Origin: JAWPMT01 sp965229785
Lineage (GTDB): Bacteria > Bacteroidota > Bacteroidia > Cytophagales > Cyclobacteriaceae
DNA length: 64,000 nucleotides
Assembly: GCA_965229785.1 (NCBI GenBank)
Contig: CBDDJS010000001.1
Span: 7,440,001 to 7,504,000, forward strand
Direction of reading: 5' to 3'
The position numbers and the translations under genes were made by a program. Shown one piece after another: positions 52,799 through 61,465 of this stretch. The notes under the pieces are model-generated. The model was not told the origin of the DNA. It saw nothing but the letters and a program-made list of their open reading frames with translations, and did not search any database. The stretch's first letter is position 1, and each line of letters starts with the position of its first letter.

Positions 52799-53619
52799 TA
52801 GCATTTTATGCATTAGGAGGCGGTTGGGGACATTTTTCCCGCATCAAGAGCTTTATTGAACAACAAGACATCCGCTCACCAATCAAGGTCATCGTATCTA
52901 ATTCCAAAGCTGCTACCTATTTTAGTCAGGAAGAGTTGATCATTGTCCCTGAGTCTGCACACCATAATGCAGAACACCTGCAGGCTTTTATTGGTCAGAT
53001 CGCTGCAGGTTTTCCCATAAAGACATGGTACATTGATACTTTTCCAGTAGGTGTATTGGGAGAACTCCAACCTGAGCTATTTATGGGCACTGAAGTAAAT
53101 TTCCTGGCAAGGAGACTTACATGGGATACTTATTCACCATTGATCATAACTCCACTAAAGTTCAGAAATGTCTTTCGATTTGAATTGTTGGAGCCATTAC
53201 ATCAGGCGTATCTGGATGAGTATGGTGAGCGTACAACAGAGGTAACGCTTTCTTACCTTAAATCGAATGTTAGGGTCAATCATCCAATATTAGAAGAGGG
53301 GAAGCCTGTCTGGCTGGTTGTACATACCAGCGATCTGGGTGAACTGGAAGTACTTGTAGAGCACGCAAGGGATTTTGCTGCTATGGAACTGAAGGACCCG
53401 GCAATAGTCGTGTTGTCGGATTTAAAAACTGAATCCGGAGGGGCAATTACGTGGCTTTCAGGTGAAAATCCCCAACATTGGTATGCCGTGGCTGAACGAA
53501 TATTTACCGGCGCGGGGTTCAACACATGGTATGAACTGAATGACTATCGGGAGAAACATATTTGCCTGCCATTCACGCGAAAATACGATGATCAGTTTTG
53601 GCGTTGCCGGCAGGTTTAG
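52795..53619 (+). CDS. MurG/GT28-like glycosyltransferase
   Basis: A 274-residue GT-B-like protein. It opens with IAFYALGGGWGHFSRIKSF, the glycine/His loop of nucleotide-sugar transferases of the MurG type. It closes with IFTGAGFNTWYELNDYREKH and LPFTRKYDDQFWR, the donor-site end of that fold. It is shorter than MurG (about 360) and has no membrane segment. The start is GTG at 52795, overlapping the stop TGA of the previous gene. Last gene of the glycan locus; carA's promoter follows. Confidence 0.65.
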   Translation: MIAFYALGGGWGHFSRIKSFIEQQDIRSPIKVIVSNSKAATYFSQEELIIVPESAHHNAEHLQAFIGQIAAGFPIKTWYIDTFPVGVLGELQPELFMGTEVNFLARRLTWDTYSPLIITPLKFRNVFRFELLEPLHQAYLDEYGERTTEVTLSYLKSNVRVNHPILEEGKPVWLVVHTSDLGELEVLVEHARDFAAMELKDPAIVVLSDLKTESGGAITWLSGENPQHWYAVAERIFTGAGFNTWYELNDYREKHICLPFTRKYDDQFWRCRQV

Positions 53620-53671
53620 CCCTTGCAATCGTTGTGATAAATTAATGCTTATCCGTGGGCAATTTATTTTA

Positions 53672-53679
53672 TAATTTTG
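53672..53679 (+). promoter_or_regulatory. -7 element of carA-eno
   Basis: TAATTTTG matches TAnnTTTG. The carA ATG begins 6 bases later (53686), which leaves no room for a leader. The start region CTCCCC resembles the pyrimidine-rich starts of the translation promoters. No clear -33 box is seen. Confidence 0.6.
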
Positions 53680-53685
53680 CTCCCC

Positions 53686-54807
53686 ATGACGAAGCACGAC
53701 CAAAGTCCTGAAAGAATCAAAGCGGTTCTATTGCTTGAAGATGGCTCTTTTTTTGAAGGCTATGCAATTGGTAAAATCGGCACATCAGGTGGCGAGATTT
53801 GTTTCAATACGGGAATGACCGGCTATCAGGAGATCTACACTGATCCTTCTTATTATGGCCAGATCATCATCAATACCACAGCTCATATTGGAAATTATGG
53901 CGTTCATCCTGAAGAAGATGAATCAGAACATCCTATGATCAAGGGGTTAGTGGTCAACGAGTTTACACAAAGACATAGCCGACTGACTTCCGACGAGTCT
54001 TTGAATGATTATCTTACCCGTCACGATACAGTAGGGATTGCCGGAATAGATACAAGGAAACTTGTGAGACACGTGCGTAAGTCAGGAGCCATGAACGCGA
54101 TTATTTCTTCTGAGATCTATGAGTTGGAGCCCTTGAAAGCCAAATTGGCTGCGGTGCCCAATATGGAACAGCTGGAGCTTTCTACCAAAGTGACCACTAC
54201 CGAGCCCTATGACCTCAATGAAGAAGCGGATGGTTATCGAATTGCTGTCCTGGACCTTGGTGTGAAACGTTCGATCCTTAAAAACTTTGCCAAACGAAAC
54301 TGCCAGGTACGTGTATTTCCTGCTAATACTTCGTACGAAGATTTGAAAGCCTGGAATCCTGATGGTTACTTTTTGTCTAATGGCCCTGGAGATCCAGGTG
54401 TTATGGATTATGCCGTGGATACGGTGAAGGCCATACTTGATGACGATCAACCTACTTTTGGCATTTGCCTGGGGAACCAGATCCTGGCAAGAGCGGTGGG
54501 TATTGGAACCTACAAAATGCACCATGGACACAGGGGATTGAATCACCCTGTAAAAAACTTAAAAAGAGGCCTTGGCGAGATCACTTCTCAAAATCATGGA
54601 TTTGCCGTGAATATGGAAGAGTTGGAATCGTCTGGCCGAGCTGAATTGACCCACATTGACCTCAATGATAATACGGTGGAAGGTCTTCGGATCTTAGACA
54701 AACCGGCGTTTTCTGTACAATATCACCCCGAATCTTCGCCGGGTCCACATGACTCTACTTACTTATTTGATGATTTTATAAACCTAATAACCGAAAACAA
54801 ATCATGA
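53686..54807 (+). CDS. carA: Carbamoyl-phosphate synthase small subunit
   Basis: A 373-residue glutaminase subunit that supplies ammonia to CarB for carbamoyl phosphate (arginine and pyrimidine synthesis). Seen are the start of the N-terminal domain (AVLLLEDGSFFEGYAIGKIG), the nucleophile in FGICLGNQ, and the His/Glu of YHPESSPGP. The Cys of GICLG is present. ATG at 53686 gives MTKHDQSPERIKAV; an earlier TTG overlaps the -7 box. The stop overlaps the eno start by 4 bases (ATGA). carB is not in the window. Confidence 0.96.
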   Translation: MTKHDQSPERIKAVLLLEDGSFFEGYAIGKIGTSGGEICFNTGMTGYQEIYTDPSYYGQIIINTTAHIGNYGVHPEEDESEHPMIKGLVVNEFTQRHSRLTSDESLNDYLTRHDTVGIAGIDTRKLVRHVRKSGAMNAIISSEIYELEPLKAKLAAVPNMEQLELSTKVTTTEPYDLNEEADGYRIAVLDLGVKRSILKNFAKRNCQVRVFPANTSYEDLKAWNPDGYFLSNGPGDPGVMDYAVDTVKAILDDDQPTFGICLGNQILARAVGIGTYKMHHGHRGLNHPVKNLKRGLGEITSQNHGFAVNMEELESSGRAELTHIDLNDNTVEGLRILDKPAFSVQYHPESSPGPHDSTYLFDDFINLITENKS

Positions 54808-56081
54808 GTATCATAGAAAGCGTACATGCCAGACAGATTCTGGATTCGCGGGGAAATCCTACTGTTGAAGTAGATGTGGTTACTGAGAATGGCGTGCTCG
54901 GCCGCGCGGCTGTGCCTTCAGGAGCTTCTACTGGTGAGAATGAGGCCGTTGAATTGAGAGATGGCGACAAGTCTAAATACTTGGGCAAAGGTGTACTCAA
55001 AGCTGTTGAGAACGTGAATGAGATCATCGCTCCTGAGATTGTCGGATACTCGGCCCTGGATCAGAAGTTGATTGATGACCTGATGATCGAATTAGATGGT
55101 ACGGAAAACAAGAGTAAGCTGGGTGCAAACGCCATTCTGGGCGTATCGCTTGCAGTGGCTAAAGCGGCTGCCGAAGAGTCTGGTCAGTCATTGTTCAGAT
55201 ATCTGGGAGGCGTAAATGCGCATACTTTACCAGTGCCCATGATGAATATCATCAACGGTGGTTCTCATTCAGATGCACCTATTGCTTTTCAGGAATTCAT
55301 GATCCGCCCTGTAGGTGCCCCAACCTTTTCTGAAGCATTGAGAATGGGTGCGGAGGTTTTCCATCACCTGAAAAAGATATTGAAGGACAAAGGCTTAAGT
55401 ACGGCTGTTGGTGATGAAGGAGGATTTGCTCCGAATTTCACGGGTGGTACCGAAGAAGCTTTGGATAGCGTTTTGAAAGCAATTGATAATGCGGGCTACA
55501 AAGCGGGTTCTGACATTACCATAGCTATGGATTGTGCTTCTTCGGAATTCTTCGAGGACGGTAAATACAATTACAAGAAATTTGAAGGAGATAGTGGTAG
55601 TGTACGATCTATTGAAGAGCAAGTTGATTACCTGGCTTCTTTGACTGAAAAATACCCAATCGATAGTATCGAGGATGGTTGTGATGAAAATGACTGGGAG
55701 GGCTGGAGATTACTTACCGAGAAAATCGGTGACAAGTGCCAGCTCGTTGGTGATGACCTGTTGGTGACCAACGTGAAGTTCCTGAAGCGTGGGATCGAAG
55801 AGAAATGTGGCAATTCTATTCTCATCAAAGTAAATCAAATCGGTACTTTGAGTGAAACACTTGCTGCCATTGAAATGGCTCACAAAGCGGGCTGGACTGC
55901 TGTTGTTTCTCACCGATCAGGCGAGACGGAAGACAATACTATCGCTGATATCGCCGTTGCTACGAATGCAGGGCAGATCAAGACTGGTTCACTGTCAAGA
56001 TCGGATCGAATGGCTAAATACAATCAATTACTTCGAATTGAAGAGGAGTTGGGAGAGGTAGCACATTACCCTTCAAAGTAG
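54804..56081 (+). CDS. eno: Enolase
   Basis: A 425-residue glycolytic enzyme that turns 2-phosphoglycerate into phosphoenolpyruvate. Seen are ARQILDSRGNPTVEVDVVTE, AVPSGASTGENEAVELRDGD, the Mg sites and catalytic Lys region LLVTNVKFL and ILIKVNQIGTLSE, and SHRSGETEDNTIAD. The carA-eno pair is the conserved order. A terminator follows. Confidence 0.98.
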   Translation: MSIIESVHARQILDSRGNPTVEVDVVTENGVLGRAAVPSGASTGENEAVELRDGDKSKYLGKGVLKAVENVNEIIAPEIVGYSALDQKLIDDLMIELDGTENKSKLGANAILGVSLAVAKAAAEESGQSLFRYLGGVNAHTLPVPMMNIINGGSHSDAPIAFQEFMIRPVGAPTFSEALRMGAEVFHHLKKILKDKGLSTAVGDEGGFAPNFTGGTEEALDSVLKAIDNAGYKAGSDITIAMDCASSEFFEDGKYNYKKFEGDSGSVRSIEEQVDYLASLTEKYPIDSIEDGCDENDWEGWRLLTEKIGDKCQLVGDDLLVTNVKFLKRGIEEKCGNSILIKVNQIGTLSETLAAIEMAHKAGWTAVVSHRSGETEDNTIADIAVATNAGQIKTGSLSRSDRMAKYNQLLRIEEELGEVAHYPSK

Positions 56082-56103
56082 GCTCATCTAAGCATTAATA
56101 GAT

Positions 56104-56133
56104 AAGAGCCGATGTAAGTCGGCTCTTTTTTTT
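56104..56133 (+). terminator. Terminator of carA-eno
   Basis: Stem AAGAGCCGA / TCGGCTCTT with a 6-base loop, followed by seven T residues (eight counting the end of the stem). Confidence 0.9.
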
Positions 56134-56140
56134 AACTTTA
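56133..56140 (+). promoter_or_regulatory. Probable -7 element of the FtsB/DivIC-like gene
   Basis: TAACTTTA is one base off TAnnTTTG and lies 7 bases before the ATG at 56148, so this too would give a nearly leaderless mRNA. It overlaps the end of the eno terminator's T run. Confidence 0.4.
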
Positions 56141-56147
56141 TAGCGGC

Positions 56148-56447
56148 ATGAAAAATATTTTCGATCGCATTCCTTCTTTCCTCAAGAATTTTTACGTGCT
56201 GACCATCATCGTCTTTGTGGCCTGGATGGTGTTTTTTGATTCCAATGATTTTGTTTCTCAGGTCAAACTAAGTGCTCAACAATCGGAACTTGAGGAGGCC
56301 AAAACCTTTTATCAGGAAAAGATCAAGGAAGTAAAAGAAGACCGGGATGCCCTGCTAAACAATGATGAACTCCTGGAAAAGATTGCAAGGGAGAAATATT
56401 TCATGCAAAAACCGAACGAGGACGTCTATATCGTCGTTGAAGAGTGA
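56148..56447 (+). CDS. FtsB/DivIC-family septum formation initiator
   Basis: A 99-residue bitopic membrane protein. One membrane helix (about 15-31, NFYVLTIIVFVAWMVFF) precedes a coiled coil (about 38-68, KLSAQQSELEEAKTFYQEKI). The end ELLEKIAREKYFMQKPNEDV is the family's signature. It would join FtsL/FtsQ-like partners at the division site. It sits alone between the eno terminator and an outer-membrane protein gene; the order eno-ftsB is seen in many bacteria. Confidence 0.88.
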   Translation: MKNIFDRIPSFLKNFYVLTIIVFVAWMVFFDSNDFVSQVKLSAQQSELEEAKTFYQEKIKEVKEDRDALLNNDELLEKIAREKYFMQKPNEDVYIVVEE

Positions 56448-56512
56448 GGAAATGAAATGACTTGCACGATTCTTGCAAGGTCTTTCCAATTGTTAAGCAA
56501 TCCTGAATTCAG

Positions 56513-57046
56513 ATGAAACGAACCCTATTTTTTGGAGCATTCTTATTGCTGGCTTTTTCTTCATTCAGTCAACAATGGAACATTACAGATAAAATATATG
56601 TCGGAGGTGGAGTTGGGTTAAACCTAAATTCTAATGTGACGAGTTACAGTGTTTCACCTTATGCCGGATATAAGTTGACCGATAGACTTTCTCCTGGGAT
56701 GAGATTTACTTATCAGCATACCCGATTTTCTCAAACAAATTTCCGTGTAAACAGCTTAGGTTTTGGGCCTTTTGTGCGATATCAGATCAATGAGAAATTC
56801 TTTGCGTACACGGAATATGAATACCTGAGTTTCAAAGTAAGCAACCCTTCCCTGACCAACAGCGAGGCAGCAAGAGAGAACTTCAATAGCTTTTTTGTTG
56901 GCGGAGGTATGTCTCAACCGATTGGACGAAATGCTTCTTTCAACGTGATCTTCCTTTACAATTTGCTTTATAATGACGGAACCAATTCACCGTACAACAG
57001 TCCGATCGTGATCAGAGGTGGAATTGATCTTGGATTCTTTAATTAA
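56513..57046 (+). CDS. Outer-membrane beta-barrel protein
   Basis: A 177-residue protein with a signal peptide (about 1-19, ending SSFSQ). The rest alternates glycine-rich strands typical of a small 8-strand barrel (YVGGGVGLNLNSNVTSYSVS, GLGFGPFVRY-like stretch and the final GGIDLGFFN). Bacteroidota use such proteins widely in the outer membrane; the role is unknown. Its last 4 bases overlap the end of the opposite EF-hand gene. Confidence 0.8.
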   Translation: MKRTLFFGAFLLLAFSSFSQQWNITDKIYVGGGVGLNLNSNVTSYSVSPYAGYKLTDRLSPGMRFTYQHTRFSQTNFRVNSLGFGPFVRYQINEKFFAYTEYEYLSFKVSNPSLTNSEAARENFNSFFVGGGMSQPIGRNASFNVIFLYNLLYNDGTNSPYNSPIVIRGGIDLGFFN

Positions 57047-57594
57047 TTGATGTAAATCTCTTTCCAGTCACCGTAAATCCAGTTTCCCGGATCGGTACGG
57101 TTGTTACTTAGAAAGAAAGCTTCGAAGGCCTGGATCATTTCATACTTGGAAATAAAGCCGTCATCATCCAGGTCCAATAACGCAAAATTATCTTCAATTT
57201 CATCCAGGTTCAGTCCGTAAGCGCGGATCATGTCAAGATATTCCTCTCTGGATATATAGCCATCTCCATCCTGATCAAACAAAGAAAAGATGTATCGTGC
57301 CGTGGTAGCAATGTATCTGGATGGACGGGAAAGTACGATTTTATTAAAAAACTGAATCCATTCGTCCCGGGTTAAGGTTGTTTCTTCTTTTCCGATATCA
57401 GTGGTGATCTGTATGAAAAGCCGGTACGATCTGGACGAGAGGCTGGTTTTTTGATCGGCATGGTTGAACGTTACCAAATCGCTGATTCGATCTGCTACCA
57501 ATAAAAAATCTGAAGGTTGCAATACCCCATTGCGATCAGTATCCAGCACGCTAAAAAAGTAGTGCCATTTTTGTTCTAATATGCCATCTGTCAT
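57043..57594 (-). CDS. Four-EF-hand calcium-binding protein, calerythrin/SCP-like
   Basis: A 183-residue protein without signal peptide. EF-loop 1 is DTDRNGVLQPSD (about 18-29), loop 2 (about 70-84) is degenerate, and loops 3 and 4 are canonical: DQDGDGYISREE (about 118-129) and DLDDDGFISKYE (about 152-163). Spacing and the closing block FFLSNN-x-TDPGNWIYGDW follow sarcoplasmic calcium-binding proteins and the actinobacterial calerythrin. It would bind 2-3 Ca ions in the cytoplasm. Convergent, 4-base overlap with the barrel protein gene. Function beyond Ca binding is unknown. Confidence 0.8.
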   Translation of the reverse strand: MTDGILEQKWHYFFSVLDTDRNGVLQPSDFLLVADRISDLVTFNHADQKTSLSSRSYRLFIQITTDIGKEETTLTRDEWIQFFNKIVLSRPSRYIATTARYIFSLFDQDGDGYISREEYLDMIRAYGLNLDEIEDNFALLDLDDDGFISKYEMIQAFEAFFLSNNRTDPGNWIYGDWKEIYIN

Positions 57595-57722
57595 CTCTAT
57601 GATGGTGGTTAGGTAGGTATAACTCGGCTGTAGGCGCTAATTCCCACACTCCTCGATTATCAATCAGAAAGATAAGAAATAAACGGCAAACTTCAATTCG
57701 AGTATGGTCCGAGAGAGGACTT

Positions 57723-58793
57723 CTACAATGACAAATTGAATCTTTCTTCGAGTGAATTGAGGTCTCTTACCACTGCGGGTAATAATTCAATGCCGTTCGC
57801 TCGTCGGTGAGTCTCCATCTCTCTTTCCGGATCTCCGGGAATCAACACCTTTTCCTGACCGGGCACCGTTTGGGCGGAACGAAATCGCTTTAACCAATTG
57901 TCCATATGATCTTTGAATTCCTGAACGGGGCGAAAACCGTCGACGCGAATGGCACCGAAAAAATGCCCGATTCCCTGACCTACCGGATCATTCGGTGGAT
58001 CGAGGAAGGCGACAAAAGGAGGTACCCATGGTCCGTAATTGGCGCCAGAGAGTACTGCTGATAAGATATCAACCATAGCGCCCAATCCATAACCTTTATG
58101 CGAGCCGTGCTCGCGATCTCCTCCCAGTGGCAAGAGAGAACCACCCGCTTTCACATCTCCAGGATCGGTACTGGGCTGCCCTTCTTTGTTTTGGATCCAG
58201 CCAGAAGGGGCCTGGTCGCCTTTACGTTGCAAGACTTCCAGTTTCCCATTGGCAGCGGTGGTAGTCGCCATATCGAGAACAAAAGGAAGCTCTTTTCCAG
58301 CTGGAATAGCACATGCGATGGGATTGGTACCAAGGAGGCGATCATTGGCAAAAGTTGGAGATACCAATGGACTTGCATTGGTCATGGCGAATCCGATACA
58401 ATCTTCCTCGAGGGCCATCATGGCATGGTATCCTGCAATTCCAAAATGATTGGAATTTTTCACTGCTACCCAGCCACTTCCTACTTGTTTGGCTTTTTTA
58501 ATGGCCAGCTCCATCGCTTGTGGTCCTACCACCAGTCCCAGGCCTTCATCTCCATTCATCACGCCTGTACTGGGAGTTTCATGTTCGATTTTGATCGAAG
58601 GTGTCGGGTTGATTCTTTTTTTGTCAAACAGCCGCAAATAGCCAATAAGCCTGGCGATACCATGCGAGTCAATACCCCTCAGGTCCGCACTGACCAATAC
58701 TTTTGCTGCAAGAGAAGCTTCTTCTTCAGGACAACCAATTTTTATAAATACAGATCGAGCAAACTCGAATAAACTATCGTAACTAACCGTCAT
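57723..58793 (-). CDS. Ldh_2-family malate/L-lactate dehydrogenase
   Basis: A 356-residue NAD(P)-dependent dehydrogenase of the Ldh_2 (malate / ureidoglycolate / sulfolactate) family. Seen are ADLRGIDSHGIARLIGYLRL, VKNSNHFGIAGYHAM with the catalytic His, FAMTNASPLVSPT and GTNPIACAIPA. The substrate, a 2-hydroxy acid, cannot be fixed. It lies 3 bases after the exopolyphosphatase gene on the same strand. The 128 bases after its stop hold no terminator that I can see. Confidence 0.88.
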   Translation of the reverse strand: MTVSYDSLFEFARSVFIKIGCPEEEASLAAKVLVSADLRGIDSHGIARLIGYLRLFDKKRINPTPSIKIEHETPSTGVMNGDEGLGLVVGPQAMELAIKKAKQVGSGWVAVKNSNHFGIAGYHAMMALEEDCIGFAMTNASPLVSPTFANDRLLGTNPIACAIPAGKELPFVLDMATTTAANGKLEVLQRKGDQAPSGWIQNKEGQPSTDPGDVKAGGSLLPLGGDREHGSHKGYGLGAMVDILSAVLSGANYGPWVPPFVAFLDPPNDPVGQGIGHFFGAIRVDGFRPVQEFKDHMDNWLKRFRSAQTVPGQEKVLIPGDPEREMETHRRANGIELLPAVVRDLNSLEERFNLSL

Positions 58794-58796
58794 TAT

Positions 58797-59732
58797 CTAT
58801 AGATCTCCCTGATGAGTCTGAACCATTTGAAGCAGAAGGCCTTCTTTCAATGCATAGGACGAAACGCGAATGCGATCAATATCGAGGGTTTCCATTACGA
58901 AATGGACTAAAATGGAAGCCACTACGATCATGTCTACACGCATCTCAATCATGCCAGGGATTTGAAGTCGTTCTTCTCTGCTTTTTTTGATCAGCTCCTG
59001 ATGTATTTTAATGTAACCCTCAGTACTCAGCGGACGCTCGGTGAAGGTGCCTGTTTGAATATTTCCGCTGGCTTGAAGAAAAATGTCACTTAAAGTGTCA
59101 AAAGTACCTGAAGAACCTATGAGTACTTTTGGCTTGAATTCTCCGGCTTTTTCAATCAATTCATGTAATGAGTCACTGAGGTAAGCTTTCAATTCAAGTC
59201 GAGCTTCATCAGATATGGGATCGGATCGGTGAAATTTTTCAAAAAGTCGTTGCCCTCCGATCTCGAAACTCTGTTTCCATAAAATTTCATCATTATTGCC
59301 AATAATGAATTCGATGCTACCGCCCCCTATGTCCATGATCAGAGCTGGATCGACACCAATGTCCAGCGCCTCTTTTACACCCTGATATATCAGTTCAGCC
59401 TCTTCTATGCCCGTGATGATATTGGGTCTGATGTTGGCTCTGTCCAGAATACTTTGGGCAATTTCTGCCCCATTTTTGGCATTTCGAAAAGCACTTGTCG
59501 CCGTAGCCTGTACGAATTGAACTTGCTCTGCATCAATCATTTTGCGGAAATCGACCATCGTACGAATGGCCCTTGCATGTGCCTCCGGCGTAATAAAGCC
59601 TTCATTGATCCCTTTTTCGCCAATTTTAACCGCTTGCCTTTCCCTGAGGATCAACTCATACTTTCCCGCATTGATCTTCGCAATGATCAAGTGGAAAGTA
59701 TTGGTTCCCATATCAATTACCGCAACTTTCAA
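58797..59732 (-). CDS. Ppx/GppA phosphatase family protein
   Basis: A 311-residue protein with the actin-like fold of exopolyphosphatase and pppGpp phosphohydrolase. Seen are AVIDMGTNTFHLIIAK (first phosphate loop), TATSAFRNAKNGAEI, MDIGGGSIEFII (second loop) and VLIGSSGTFDTL. It is the short single-domain form. It starts with TTG at 59732 (a stop codon lies just upstream in frame). It is first in a pair with the dehydrogenase gene and divergent from the carboxylase gene. Confidence 0.88.
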   Translation of the reverse strand: MKVAVIDMGTNTFHLIIAKINAGKYELILRERQAVKIGEKGINEGFITPEAHARAIRTMVDFRKMIDAEQVQFVQATATSAFRNAKNGAEIAQSILDRANIRPNIITGIEEAELIYQGVKEALDIGVDPALIMDIGGGSIEFIIGNNDEILWKQSFEIGGQRLFEKFHRSDPISDEARLELKAYLSDSLHELIEKAGEFKPKVLIGSSGTFDTLSDIFLQASGNIQTGTFTERPLSTEGYIKIHQELIKKSREERLQIPGMIEMRVDMIVVASILVHFVMETLDIDRIRVSSYALKEGLLLQMVQTHQGDL

Positions 59733-59831
59733 TGCTGATTAGCCTTCAAATTTTGACCGGCGCAAGATATAAACAAATGTTTAACCCTTCTTTGTCAAGA
59801 AGAAAATATACTCAAGCTGATGTGCCGAAGC

Positions 59832-59864
59832 TTGTTCACAGGTCGATACTTGCCCCTATCTTTG
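59832..59864 (+). promoter_or_regulatory. Promoter of the carboxylase-SDR unit
   Basis: TTG (59832-59834), a 22-base spacer and TATCTTTG (59857-59864), followed by GGGCTAAC. It lies 17 bases before the ATG at 59882 and supports that start over further upstream codons. Confidence 0.65.
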
Positions 59865-59881
59865 GGCTAACAATAATTCCT

Positions 59882-61465
59882 ATGCAATACGAAAAACCCA
59901 AAGGCCCCTCTTTTTCGGTCCCTACGAAGGACAAGATCAACCAATTAGAGCAATTGAATGAAGAAGCGCTAAAAGGTGGAGGAGAGAAGAGAATCCAGAA
60001 GCAACATGAAAAAGGAAAGTTGACAGCCAGGGAACGCCTGGAAGTATTGCTGGATGAAGGGACATTTGAAGAAACTGGTAAATTGGTTAAACACCGTTCC
60101 AGCGATTTTGGACTGGATAAACAACGCATCCTCGGAGATGGTGTTGTCACCGGTTACGGTAAGATTGATGGTCGGTTGGTTTACGTATTTAGCCAGGATT
60201 TCACCGTTTTTGGTGGGTCTTTATCAGAGACCCACGCAGAGAAAATCGTGAAGTTGATGGACATGGCCATGAAAAACGGGGCACCCGTCATTGGACTAAA
60301 TGACTCTGGTGGTGCGCGAATTCAGGAAGGTGTGGTATCGCTGGGAGGATATGCGGATATTTTCTATCGCAATACACTTGCTTCAGGATTGGTGCCACAA
60401 ATCTCTGCGATCATGGGCCCTTGTGCGGGTGGAGCCGTGTACTCTCCGGCAATTACGGATTTTATCTTTATGGTCCAGGATTCCAGTTACATGTTTGTGA
60501 CTGGACCTAATGTCGTAAAAACGGTAACACAGGAAGAAGTTTCTTCTGAAGATCTGGGTGGTGCAAGTACACATGCTTCCAAGAGTGGGGTCAGTCATTT
60601 TACGGCCGCAAATGAAATTGAATGTTTGCGAAACATTCGAAAATTGATGGGGTATATTCCTTCTAATTGCGACGATGAACTGCCGCAATTGACTTATCAG
60701 GCAGGCGATGAAATACGCGAAGCACTGGATAGTATCATGCCTGATCAATCCAGCCAGCCTTACGACATGAAAGATGTGATCGGACACCTGGTGGATGAGG
60801 ATTCTTTCTTAGAAGTACATGCGGATTTTGCGGAAAATATTGTGGTGGGGTTTGCGCGATTAGCAGGAAAGAGTATTGGTGTGGTAGGTAATCAACCCTT
60901 GAGTATGGCAGGGGTATTAGACATAGATAGCAGCACGAAGGCGGCGCGATTCGTTCGATTTTGCGATTCATTTAACATTCCCCTTTTGGTGTTGGTCGAT
61001 GTGCCCGGATTTCTGCCAGGAACAGATCAGGAATGGAATGGGATCATTAGCAATGGTGCGAAATTGTTATATGCTTTCAGTGAAGCTACTGTCCCGCGAA
61101 TCAGTGTCATTACCAGAAAAGCTTATGGAGGAGCTTATGACGTGATGAATTCCAAACACATTGGAGCAGACCTTAATTTTGCCTGGCCAACTGCCGAAAT
61201 CGCCGTAATGGGAGCGCAGGGAGCTTCTGAAATTATTTTTAAGAAAGAGATATCTAAATCTGACGATCCGGCTAAGACGCACCAGGAAAAAGTAGATGAC
61301 TATACCGAGAAATTTGCCAATCCTTACATTGCTGCGGCGCGTGGGTTTGTAGATGAGGTAATTTTCCCACGGGAGACTCGTCAGAAGCTTATCAGAGCTT
61401 TCGAAATGCTGGAAAACAAAGTGGATAGAATCCCCAAAAAGAAACACGGAAACATTCCTCTGTAG
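59882..61465 (+). CDS. Acyl-CoA carboxylase carboxyltransferase (beta) subunit
   Basis: A 527-residue carboxyltransferase of the propionyl-/methylmalonyl-CoA carboxylase type. It moves CO2 from biotin to an acyl-CoA. Seen are GKLTARERLEVLLDEGTFEE, SQDFTVFGGSLSETHAEKIV, INDSGGARIQEGV-like LNDSGGARIQEGVVSLGGYA, PCAGGAVYSPAITDF and GAYDVMNSKHIGADLNFAWP. The frame is open 50 codons upstream, but the promoter falls inside that part, so ATG 59882 is chosen. Likely partners are the biotin carrier at 17629-18120 and a carboxylase outside the window. Confidence 0.92.
   Translation: MQYEKPKGPSFSVPTKDKINQLEQLNEEALKGGGEKRIQKQHEKGKLTARERLEVLLDEGTFEETGKLVKHRSSDFGLDKQRILGDGVVTGYGKIDGRLVYVFSQDFTVFGGSLSETHAEKIVKLMDMAMKNGAPVIGLNDSGGARIQEGVVSLGGYADIFYRNTLASGLVPQISAIMGPCAGGAVYSPAITDFIFMVQDSSYMFVTGPNVVKTVTQEEVSSEDLGGASTHASKSGVSHFTAANEIECLRNIRKLMGYIPSNCDDELPQLTYQAGDEIREALDSIMPDQSSQPYDMKDVIGHLVDEDSFLEVHADFAENIVVGFARLAGKSIGVVGNQPLSMAGVLDIDSSTKAARFVRFCDSFNIPLLVLVDVPGFLPGTDQEWNGIISNGAKLLYAFSEATVPRISVITRKAYGGAYDVMNSKHIGADLNFAWPTAEIAVMGAQGASEIIFKKEISKSDDPAKTHQEKVDDYTEKFANPYIAAARGFVDEVIFPRETRQKLIRAFEMLENKVDRIPKKKHGNIPL

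Noticed and set aside
59732..59881. Upstream extension of the carboxylase beta subunit
   Set aside because: A consensus promoter lies inside this stretch and the extra residues match nothing in the family.
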